Below, in pieces: positions 7,528 to 14,870 of a stretch of 17,637 bases of DNA. Numbering within the stretch: the stretch's first letter is position 1; each line of letters starts with the position of its first letter. This stretch comes from DATBWZ01 sp036514535. GTDB lineage: Bacteria > JAMCPX01 > DATBWZ01. The notes under the pieces were generated by a model. The model was not told the DNA's origin. It worked only from the letters and a program-made list of their open reading frames with translations, and ran no database searches. Location: NCBI GenBank assembly GCA_036514535.1, contig DATBWZ010000030.1, positions 1-17,637 on the forward strand, written 5' to 3'. The translations under genes were made by a program, and so were the position numbers.

Positions 7528-9616
7528 GGAACTAAAAACTCTGCTGCTTGAGATAGGCACGGAGGAAATACCCTCCGGCTATGTATCGGATATGCTTTCC
7601 GAATTGAAGATGAGTTTTATTGAAGGGATGAAGGGGCTGCGGATTGCACATGGAGAGGCAATGACCTATTCTACTCCGCGCAGGATTGTCCTGTATGTGT
7701 CTGATGTAGAGGAAAAGCAGAAAAACATTTCAGAAGAAACAATAGGTCCTCCGGAGAAGATAGCATTTGGCTCTGACGGAAAACCGACGCAGGCAGCGAT
7801 TGGCTTTGCTAAATCTCGATCTGTTCCGGTGGAGGATCTGAAGTTCAAGGATACGGAAAGGGGCAAGTATATAATTGCTGTAAAGGAAATAGAAGGAGAG
7901 AGGACGGACAAAACACTGCAGAAATTTTTGCCCGAGCTGATACAATCTCTCCATTTCCCCCGTTCCATGAAATGGGGTAGTGTGGATTTCAGGTTTGTCC
8001 GCCCCATACACTGGATAGTTGCCTTGTTCGGAGAAAGGGTAATCTCGTTTGAACTTGCAGGTCTGAAGAGCGGAAAAAAGACCTTTGGTCACCGGTTTCT
8101 GAGCAGCAATTCAATCTCAATAAAAGAACCGTCCGAATATTTTGCCAGGCTTTCTTCCCTAAAGTGTCTGGTCGATTCTAAGGACAGGGCGGCCTCAATC
8201 CATAGACAGTTTCAGGTTATCTCAAAAAGACTCAAAATAACGCCTGTTTACTCGGATGCGCTATTTTCAAAGGTTCTGAACCTTGTAGAATATCCCTTTG
8301 TTGTTGTGGGCGAGATAAATAAAAAATATATGGATCTGCCAGCCGAGGTTCTGGAAAATGTTCTCAATGAACAATTAATGTTCTTTGTTACGCAAGACAG
8401 GAATGGAAAGCTGACAGAGAAATTTATAGCTGTAAGCAATATAAAGCCAAAGAATCAGCGGATTTTGAAACAGGGCTATGAACGGGTTGTTGAGGCAAGA
8501 CTGGCAGATGCGTATTTCTTCTTTCAGGATGATCTGAAGTTTTCACTTGAACAGAGGGCGGAGATATTAAAAGGGATAGTCTTCTTTGGAAAAATGGGAA
8601 CTTACTATGATAAAACGCAGCGCCTTATTTCTGTATGCGGTAAACTTAGCGGACAACTTGCCCCCGATAAGGGTGAGATGGCAAGCAGGGCCGCCCTTTT
8701 ATGCAAAGCAGACCTGACAACGAATATGGTCAGGGAATTCCCAAAACTACAGGGGGTTATTGGCAGGGTTTACGGACTTATACAAAAAGAAAAAGAAGGG
8801 GTCGCTACGGCTATTTATGAGCATTATCTTCCAAGGTTCTCCGGCGATAAACTTCCTGAGACAATTGCCGGGCTTATATTGAGTCTTGCCGACAGGATGG
8901 ATAATATAGTTTGCGGTTTTGCTATGGGTTATCAACCCACGGGAACAACCGATCCATACGCTTTAAGGAGACATGCCCTCGGGATTATAAACGGCATTCT
9001 GAAAGCAGGAGTCTGCCTTCCCTTGAAAGATCTTGTTTGTATGTCCATGGACATGATTAAGGACAGGGTTTCATCATCCCCTGATGCAATAATAGACAAA
9101 ATAATGGGTTTTCTGCGGGACAGGGTAGAAAATATATTTACAGCAAATGGTATTCAGAAGGAAGCGGTTGATGCAGTTTTGTTTGACGAATCCCTTGATC
9201 CGGTGGATCTAAGGATGAGGATTGATGTGCTGATAAAGAATATTAACAAGCCGGAATTTTCCTCCATGGTTCTTGCTTATAAGCGCATTATTAATATCCT
9301 TGGCAAGAATTTCTTTGAGGATATTAATAATGCTATCTTCAGCGACAATGAGGAAAAAGTCCTTTATTCCACACTTATAGACAAGGCACAGACATTGGAG
9401 CAGTCTATAAAGGAGCGCCGCTATCAGGATGCGTTTGATACCCTTGCGCTGTTTGTAAATCCAGTTAATAATTTCTTTGACAGGGTTTTAATTATGACAG
9501 AAGATATAAACCTAAGAAACAACAGGCTCGCAATATTGAACAAAATTAAAAAGGCATTTATGAATCTTGCAGATCTCTCAAAATTTTCAGTGAGAACCTT
9601 GGAGGACAGAGGATGA
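7520..9616 (+). CDS. glyS: Glycyl-tRNA synthetase, beta subunit
   Basis: GlyS (698 aa, standard length) is the tRNA-binding partner of GlyQ. The N-terminal signature LLLEIGTEEIPSGYV is clear, followed by STPRRIVLYV and a central block RSMKWGSVDFRFVRPIHWIVAL. An HD-like helical domain carries GLILSLADRMDNIVCGFAMGYQPTGTTDPYALRR (about 451-484). The C-terminal ~110 residues form the DALR-like anticodon-binding helical domain (ERRYQDAFDTLALFVNPVNNFFDRVLIM). All family blocks seem to be present, with no frameshift. The start overlaps the end of glyQ by eight bases; the nearest SD-like stretch (AAAGGAAG, 7498-7505) is rather far, so coupling probably helps initiation. The stop overlaps the ppdK ATG in an ATGA junction. 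Confidence 0.97.
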   Translation: MAKELKTLLLEIGTEEIPSGYVSDMLSELKMSFIEGMKGLRIAHGEAMTYSTPRRIVLYVSDVEEKQKNISEETIGPPEKIAFGSDGKPTQAAIGFAKSRSVPVEDLKFKDTERGKYIIAVKEIEGERTDKTLQKFLPELIQSLHFPRSMKWGSVDFRFVRPIHWIVALFGERVISFELAGLKSGKKTFGHRFLSSNSISIKEPSEYFARLSSLKCLVDSKDRAASIHRQFQVISKRLKITPVYSDALFSKVLNLVEYPFVVVGEINKKYMDLPAEVLENVLNEQLMFFVTQDRNGKLTEKFIAVSNIKPKNQRILKQGYERVVEARLADAYFFFQDDLKFSLEQRAEILKGIVFFGKMGTYYDKTQRLISVCGKLSGQLAPDKGEMASRAALLCKADLTTNMVREFPKLQGVIGRVYGLIQKEKEGVATAIYEHYLPRFSGDKLPETIAGLILSLADRMDNIVCGFAMGYQPTGTTDPYALRRHALGIINGILKAGVCLPLKDLVCMSMDMIKDRVSSSPDAIIDKIMGFLRDRVENIFTANGIQKEAVDAVLFDESLDPVDLRMRIDVLIKNINKPEFSSMVLAYKRIINILGKNFFEDINNAIFSDNEEKVLYSTLIDKAQTLEQSIKERRYQDAFDTLALFVNPVNNFFDRVLIMTEDINLRNNRLAILNKIKKAFMNLADLSKFSVRTLEDRG
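9601..9605 (+). promoter_or_regulatory. Strong Shine-Dalgarno sequence of ppdK inside the end of glyS
   Basis: GGAGG lies seven bases before the ATG at 9613, the best ribosome binding site in the window. It lets ppdK be translated strongly from the glyQS mRNA in addition to coupling at the ATGA overlap. Confidence 0.65.
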
Positions 9617-12369
9617 AGGAAAAGTTTGTTTACTTCTTTGCAAATGGAAAAGCTGAAGGAACCGCTAAGATGAAGGACCTTCTCGGGGGTAAGGGCGCAA
9701 ACCTTGCGGAGATGACCAACCTTGGCGTTCCGGTGCCGCCCGGATTTACGATTTCAACCGATGCATGCAGAATTTATTATTCCAGCAAAGGAAAAATTCC
9801 ACGTCAAATTATATCAGAAGTAGAAAAGGCGATGGACAAATTAGAACGGATTACAAAGAAAGGATTCGGCGACAGTTCAAATCCGCTGCTTGTTTCTGTG
9901 AGATCCGGAGCAAAATTTTCCATGCCGGGAATGATGGATACTATTTTGAACCTTGGGTTAAATGATAAAACAGTAGCAGGTCTTGCCCAAAAAACAAAAA
10001 ATAAAAAATTTGCTTATGACTCTTACAGAAGATTTATCTCTATGTTTGGCGATGTTGTTTTCAGGATAGAGAAGAAGGAATTTGAATCTATATTTGATAA
10101 TTTTAAGCGCAGGATGAAGGTGAAATACGATGTTGAGTTGTCAACCGATGTATTTGTTGATCTTGTAGATGAATATAAAATCCTTGTGAAGGAAAAAACA
10201 GAGAAGACTTTCCCGTTTGATCCTTCAGCCCAGATGGTTATGGCTATTGAGTCTGTTTTTAAATCGTGGAATAATGCGCGAGCAATATATTACCGGAACA
10301 AATACAACATACCACACGACATCGGAACTGCTGTAAATGTACAGACGATGGTGTTTGGTAATATGGGAAGCAATTCTGCTACCGGTGTGGGTTTTACCCG
10401 GAACCCTGCCACAGGAGAAAAGGTTTTTTACGGAGAATACCTCACTAATGCGCAGGGGGAGGATGTTGTTGCGGGAATAAGGACGCCAAAACCAATATTG
10501 GAATTAAAGAAAGAAATGCCTAAAGTTTATGACCGTCTTTTCAGTATTACACAGAGACTTGAGAAGCATTACAGGGATATGCAGGATTTTGAATTCACTA
10601 TTGAAGATGGGGTTCTCTATATGCTTCAGACAAGGGTTGGGAAGAGGACTGCGCACTCTGCGCTTAAGATTTCTGTTGATATGGTGCAGGAGAAGATAAT
10701 TTCGGTTGATGAAGCTATCCAGCGGATAGAGCCATCACAGTTGAATCAGTTGCTGCATCCAGTCATTGACCCTAAGGCAGTGCTGAATCTGGTTGCAAAG
10801 GGTCTGCCGGCTTCGCCGGGTGCCGCTGTAGGCAAAATCGTTTTTGACCCTGACAAAGCTGTCCAAATATCGGCTGACGGACAGGATGTACTTCTTGTAA
10901 GAAGAGAAACTAGTCCCGATGATATACATGGAATGGGCGCTGCCCAAGGATTCCTCACAGCTACAGGCGGGATGACATCTCATGCTGCTGTGGTTGCCAG
11001 ACAGATGGGAAAACCTTGTGTGGTAGGGTGCGAATCGGTTTATATAGATGAAGAAAAGGGAACTATGAAAATAGGAAACCAGTTTCTGAAGGAAGGGGAG
11101 TATCTGACCTTAAGCGGTACTACAGGCGAGATATTTCTTGGTAAAACCCAGTTAATACCGCCCAAAATAACCGATGAATTCAATGTGTTCATGTCCTGGG
11201 TGGATAAGATCAAAGTGCTGGGTGTTCGCGCCAATGCTGATATTCCAAAGGATGCTGCAGTGGCACGCTCCTTCGGTGCAGAAGGCATCGGTCTATGCAG
11301 GACAGAGCATATGTTCTTCGCTGAGGACAGAATTCCTATTGTGCAGAAGATGATAATGGCCAATACGAGGAATGAGCGGGAAAAATATCTCAACATCCTA
11401 CTCCCTTTGCAGAAGGAAGATTTTAAGGGATTGTACAGGGAGATGAAGGGGTATCCGGTTACTATCAGGCTCCTTGATCCGCCACTGCACGAATTTCTGC
11501 CAAAAAGAGAATCTCTAATGGTAGAGATAACAAAGATGGAGTTATCAGACGCTGATCCCAGGATGTTAGAGAATAAGCGTGCGTTACTGCAGAGGGTAGA
11601 GGAATTGCATGAGTTCAATCCCATGCTCGGCTTAAGGGGGTGCCGTCTTGGCATAATGATGCCGGAGATTACGGAAATGCAAGCAAGGGCTATTATTATG
11701 GCAGCTTGTGAGGTTGAAAAAGAGGGGATAAAGGTAATACCTGAAATCATGCTTCCTCTGATTGCAACAGAAGAGGAGATGCAGGCACAGAAAAGGATAG
11801 TTATTGATATTGCGGATAGGACGCTGAAGGAATGTAATAAAAAATTGAAATACCTTGTTGGAACAATGATTGAAATACCCAGGGCTGCAATTGTGGCAGA
11901 TTTAATTGCTAAGCATGCAGGGTTTTTCTCCTTTGGTACAAATGACCTTACACAGACCACTTACGGGCTCTCGCGCGATGATGCCGGGAAGATAATCAAA
12001 TTCTACCTGCAAAGAAATAAGACCTGCCCAAACTGTCTCTCCCTGTTTGGTGAAGAGAAAGAATGTCAAAAATGCGGAGCAAATGTAACAGAGGTTAAAG
12101 AGAATATTTTATCTTTTGACCCATTTGTAAATGTTGATCAGCAAGGGGTGGGATTTCTGATGGAACATGCTGTTAAAAAAGGAAGAAATACAAACAGGAA
12201 TCTTAAGATAGGAATATGCGGCGAACATGGCGGCGATCCTTCCACAGTTACGTACTGTCATAATATAGGGCTGGACTATGTTAGTTGCTCCCCCTTCAGG
12301 GTTCCCATTGCGAAACTTGCCGCGGCTCAGGTTGCACTGGCGGAAAAGAAAAAAAAGAAGCATCGTTGA
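9613..12369 (+). CDS. ppdK: Pyruvate, phosphate dikinase with a zinc-ribbon-like insert
   Basis: PpdK (918 aa) interconverts pyruvate + ATP + Pi and PEP + AMP + PPi at the junction of glycolysis and gluconeogenesis. The ATP-grasp domain (about 1-340) has GGKGANLAEM (25-34) and SVRSGAKFSMPGMMDTILN (95-113). The swivelling phosphohistidine domain carries TGGMTSHAAVVARQMGKPCVVGC, with catalytic H457 and T455 at the position phosphorylated in plant enzymes. The PEP/pyruvate barrel (about 530-910) has LCRTEHMF, the SFGTNDLTQTTYGLSRDD block and catalytic C869 in GICGEHGGDP. Between FYLQ and FDPF an insert (about 801-834) contains C805-x2-C808-x9-C818-x2-C821, resembling a zinc ribbon; many PPDKs I know have only a short loop here. 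The C-terminus is a Lys-rich EKKKKKHR. No PPDK regulatory protein gene is nearby. It is the third gene of the glyQ-glyS-ppdK operon. Confidence 0.96.
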   Translation: MKEKFVYFFANGKAEGTAKMKDLLGGKGANLAEMTNLGVPVPPGFTISTDACRIYYSSKGKIPRQIISEVEKAMDKLERITKKGFGDSSNPLLVSVRSGAKFSMPGMMDTILNLGLNDKTVAGLAQKTKNKKFAYDSYRRFISMFGDVVFRIEKKEFESIFDNFKRRMKVKYDVELSTDVFVDLVDEYKILVKEKTEKTFPFDPSAQMVMAIESVFKSWNNARAIYYRNKYNIPHDIGTAVNVQTMVFGNMGSNSATGVGFTRNPATGEKVFYGEYLTNAQGEDVVAGIRTPKPILELKKEMPKVYDRLFSITQRLEKHYRDMQDFEFTIEDGVLYMLQTRVGKRTAHSALKISVDMVQEKIISVDEAIQRIEPSQLNQLLHPVIDPKAVLNLVAKGLPASPGAAVGKIVFDPDKAVQISADGQDVLLVRRETSPDDIHGMGAAQGFLTATGGMTSHAAVVARQMGKPCVVGCESVYIDEEKGTMKIGNQFLKEGEYLTLSGTTGEIFLGKTQLIPPKITDEFNVFMSWVDKIKVLGVRANADIPKDAAVARSFGAEGIGLCRTEHMFFAEDRIPIVQKMIMANTRNEREKYLNILLPLQKEDFKGLYREMKGYPVTIRLLDPPLHEFLPKRESLMVEITKMELSDADPRMLENKRALLQRVEELHEFNPMLGLRGCRLGIMMPEITEMQARAIIMAACEVEKEGIKVIPEIMLPLIATEEEMQAQKRIVIDIADRTLKECNKKLKYLVGTMIEIPRAAIVADLIAKHAGFFSFGTNDLTQTTYGLSRDDAGKIIKFYLQRNKTCPNCLSLFGEEKECQKCGANVTEVKENILSFDPFVNVDQQGVGFLMEHAVKKGRNTNRNLKIGICGEHGGDPSTVTYCHNIGLDYVSCSPFRVPIAKLAAAQVALAEKKKKKHR

Positions 12370-12383
12370 TTATCATCAAGCAC

Positions 12384-12412
12384 TTGTCAAATCAGCCAGG
12401 GCATAGTATAAT
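12384..12412 (+). promoter_or_regulatory. Sigma-70-like promoter of the AAA-VWA operon
   Basis: TTGTCA (12384-12389), 17 bases, then TATAAT (12407-12412): five of six and six of six matches to consensus with ideal spacing. It lies in the 80-base gap after ppdK. Transcription should start near 12419, giving a leader of about 30 bases with an SD. This shows that the organism's housekeeping promoters follow the usual consensus and calibrates the other -10 calls. Confidence 0.75.
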
Positions 12413-12437
12413 AAAAAATAGATAAGTATTAAGTGAG

Positions 12438-12443
12438 AAGAGG
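12438..12443 (+). promoter_or_regulatory. Shine-Dalgarno sequence of the AAA ATPase gene
   Basis: AAGAGG within a longer purine run lies six bases before the ATG at 12450 and fixes that start. Confidence 0.55.
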
Positions 12444-12449
12444 TATTCC

Positions 12450-13406
12450 ATGTTCAACTCCATTAATGAAGTAAATCAAAAGTTTGAAGAAAAGAAATAT
12501 ATATGCAGTACTGAGGCTGCAACGGTTGTTTATCTCAGCACAAAGATCCAGAAGCCCCTTCTTATTGAAGGTCCTGCAGGGGTGGGGAAAACGGAGTTGG
12601 GAAAAGTCCTTGCCGATGCTCAGGGCTATCCACTTATAAGGCTGCAGTGTTACGAAGGACTTGATGAAGCCAAAAGTCTTTATGAATGGGAGTATTCAAA
12701 ACAGCTCCTCTACATGCAGATTCTTAAGGATAATCTTTCGGAGATCACGAGCGGGAGTAAATCCCTGAAAGAAGCGGTGGAAAAACTTAACAATGTTGAG
12801 GATGCCTTTTTTTCCGAAAAGTTTCTTCTTCCGAGACCACTGCTCAAGGCGCTTATCAATTCCGAGCCAACTGTTTTGCTTATAGATGAGGTTGACAAGG
12901 CAGACCCTGAATTTGAGGCTTTTCTACTTGAAATATTAAGCGATTTTCAGGTTACAATCCCGGAACTGGGGACATATTCTGCAAGGAATCCGCTACAGGT
13001 TGTTCTTACAAGCAACAACACAAGGGATATCAGCGATGCCCTCAAGAGGCGGTGTCTTTATTTGTACCTTGATTTTCCCGATCAGCATGTTGAGGAAAAG
13101 ATCGTCAAATCGCGGGTTCCCGGGATATACAGTAAACTGACAACGGATATAGTAGAATTTGTGAACAAGCTGCGTGCCATTGATCTTAAGAAAAAACCAA
13201 GCATAAGCGAAACACTTGATTGGGCAAGAGTTCTCCTGACTATGAACGCTAAATCTCTCGATGAAAAACTTGTTAACGACACTCTTTCCGTTCTTCTAAA
13301 GTATGATGAGGATATTAAGAAAATCAGGGAAGAAATAAAAAAACAGACAACCCAGAGAGAAGGAATTTCATTTGCTCCGGAGGCAAAAAAGACCCTTGTA
13401 AACTGA
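12450..13406 (+). CDS. MoxR/CoxD-type AAA+ ATPase
   Basis: The protein (318 aa) is a cytoplasmic MoxR-type AAA+ ATPase, a group that remodels or matures protein complexes together with a VWA partner. Walker A is GPAGVGKT (41-48), Walker B VLLIDEVD (142-149) and sensor 1 LTSNN (186-190), with candidate arginine-finger residues R200/R201 in DALKRRC. The block LIRLQCYEGLDEAKSLYEWEYSKQLL (62-87) is characteristic of the CoxD-like subgroup found beside CoxE-like VWA genes. The first gene of its operon, it has its own promoter and SD, and the VWA gene starts four bases after its stop. No carbon monoxide dehydrogenase or other obvious client gene is in the window, so its target is unknown. Confidence 0.92.
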   Translation: MFNSINEVNQKFEEKKYICSTEAATVVYLSTKIQKPLLIEGPAGVGKTELGKVLADAQGYPLIRLQCYEGLDEAKSLYEWEYSKQLLYMQILKDNLSEITSGSKSLKEAVEKLNNVEDAFFSEKFLLPRPLLKALINSEPTVLLIDEVDKADPEFEAFLLEILSDFQVTIPELGTYSARNPLQVVLTSNNTRDISDALKRRCLYLYLDFPDQHVEEKIVKSRVPGIYSKLTTDIVEFVNKLRAIDLKKKPSISETLDWARVLLTMNAKSLDEKLVNDTLSVLLKYDEDIKKIREEIKKQTTQREGISFAPEAKKTLVN

Positions 13407-13410
13407 AGGA

Positions 13411-14808
13411 ATGGAAAAACAACTAATAGAGTTTCTTGGATTATTAAGGCGAAACGGTATCAGGATTACCATATCTGAAACAATAGATGCGTTTGAAATT
13501 TTAAGACACATTGCTATAGGGGAAAAGGATCACTTCAAAACCGCCCTGCGCGCGGTATTGGTTAAAGATTTTAAAGACAGACAGGTTTTTAATGAACTTT
13601 TTGAAGAATATTTTATGGGAGGGAATGATCTTCTTTCTTACAGGAAATTTACCCTTGATGACATTCCGCTCTTTGCCTTATCTCACGATTATCTCAGAAA
13701 AATTGTCAGGGGAGAAATGCGGGAGGGATTTTCTCCATTGATACTTTTTCTTCTTTTGAATGATAAAACCAGATTTCTCAGTGCACTGAGGGACGCAGGG
13801 GCTAACGCAGGACTTGAGAGGATTACCAACCACCTGCAGATTAACTTTTTCGCAAACAAGATATACCTCATGCTCGGCGGGGAGAATTTTGATTCAGAGC
13901 TGATATTTTTTAAGAAGTTACTTGCTGATAAGGGTATTGATGAGAAAGAGATAGAAGCCGTCTTGCAATATCTGAGACTATCCACGGACCGGGTGAGGGA
14001 ACTGGTAAAGGATTATGTTGGCAGGGAATTTAAAAAACTGAACTTCAATTACTTTGTCAGAATGCCCGAGACCAGGCTGTTGCAGAAGAATTTCACCATC
14101 CTTACCGACGAAGAAGAGAAAAAAATGCGCGATATAATTTATAAACTTGCGGCGAAACTTAAAAACAGAGCGGTTGTAAAAAGAAAAACTGGCAAAAAGG
14201 GTAAGTTGGATCTCAGGAAAACCCTGCGCAGGAATATCAAATATGATGGTTTTATTTTGAAGCCGGTGTATGGACTTAAGGTAAAACATAAGCCAAAAGT
14301 CATTGCCATTTGCGACGTTTCTGATTCCGTAAGGTATGTTTCAAGTTTCTTCCTCCAGTTTTTGCATGTTATGCAGGAATCTTTCCGGCGCGTATCAAGT
14401 TTTATCTTTTCGGGAGATATAGGCGAAGTGACTTCATTGTTTCTGCGTAATCCGTCCGAGAGGGCGCTGGAGAAGATCTACAAAGGATCGATAATAAATC
14501 CCTATGCAAAAACCAATTACGGGAGGGTGCTAAAAACTTTCCAGAAGAATTTTCTCGGCCGGGTTGATAAAACAACCTCCGTTATTATAATAGGCGACGG
14601 AAGGAATAATCATAACCAACCGGAGGACGACATACTGGATGACATACGAAAATCATCAAAGAACCTCGTCTGGCTCTGCCCTGAAACGAAGTGGAGCTGG
14701 TGGATGGGCGACAGCGATATGCTGCGCTATGCTCCGCACTGCGACGATGTAAGAATTGTGACGAATCTGAACGACCTGTATAACGCAGTAAGAGAAATTG
14801 TTCTATGA
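13411..14808 (+). CDS. CoxE-like von Willebrand factor A domain protein
   Basis: The protein (465 aa) is a VWA-containing CoxE-like factor, expected to work with the preceding AAA+ ATPase as a metal-dependent adaptor that recruits client proteins. The N-terminal half is alpha-helical with no recognised enzyme motif. A basic segment VVKRKTGKKGKLDLRKTLRRNIKYDG (255-280) is the typical lead-in of this family. The VWA domain (about 292-465) has a complete MIDAS: D302-x-S304-x-S306 in AICDVSDSVRY, T368 in YAKTNYG and D396 in VIIIGDGRNN. No signal peptide or transmembrane segment is seen, so it is cytoplasmic. GAAGGA directly abuts the ATG, too close for a normal SD, and an in-frame TAA at 13399 rules out a longer protein. 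Initiation is probably coupled to the upstream gene, four bases away. Confidence 0.9.
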   Translation: MEKQLIEFLGLLRRNGIRITISETIDAFEILRHIAIGEKDHFKTALRAVLVKDFKDRQVFNELFEEYFMGGNDLLSYRKFTLDDIPLFALSHDYLRKIVRGEMREGFSPLILFLLLNDKTRFLSALRDAGANAGLERITNHLQINFFANKIYLMLGGENFDSELIFFKKLLADKGIDEKEIEAVLQYLRLSTDRVRELVKDYVGREFKKLNFNYFVRMPETRLLQKNFTILTDEEEKKMRDIIYKLAAKLKNRAVVKRKTGKKGKLDLRKTLRRNIKYDGFILKPVYGLKVKHKPKVIAICDVSDSVRYVSSFFLQFLHVMQESFRRVSSFIFSGDIGEVTSLFLRNPSERALEKIYKGSIINPYAKTNYGRVLKTFQKNFLGRVDKTTSVIIIGDGRNNHNQPEDDILDDIRKSSKNLVWLCPETKWSWWMGDSDMLRYAPHCDDVRIVTNLNDLYNAVREIVL

Positions 14809-14815
14809 CAATAGA

Positions 14816-14838
14816 CAGCGGCCCGCTGCTTGATTTTT
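14816..14838 (+). terminator. Probable intrinsic terminator after the VWA gene
   Basis: CAGCGG and CCGCTG (14816-14821 and 14823-14828) form a GC-rich hairpin (in practice five pairs with a three-base loop) starting eight bases after the VWA stop. CTTGATTTTTATT follows as a T-rich tract. The stem is short, so termination may be partial. It separates the AAA-VWA operon from the next gene. Confidence 0.5.
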
Positions 14839-14859
14839 ATTGTTTAATATACTATTCTA

Positions 14860-14865
14860 TATAAT
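14860..14865 (+). promoter_or_regulatory. -10 element of the receiver-PATAN-TPR gene
   Basis: A perfect TATAAT ends five bases before the ATG at 14871. No convincing -35 lies 16-18 bases upstream (TTGTTT at 14840 is only 14 bases away). There is no Shine-Dalgarno sequence. A transcript from this element would start on or next to the A of ATG. Confidence 0.45.
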
Positions 14866-14870
14866 TAAAA

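Noticed and set aside
11040..11960. 306-residue open frame on the minus strand
   Set aside because: It lies wholly within ppdK, has Ser/Ile-rich composition typical of an antisense shadow, no recognisable domain and no RBS.
12347..12360. In-phase A_AAA_AAG slippery heptamer at the end of ppdK
   Set aside because: It encodes the Lys-rich tail; a slip would only swap the last residues for a short extension, and no stimulator is evident. It shows that such heptamers can arise by chance here, which also tempers the polX claim.
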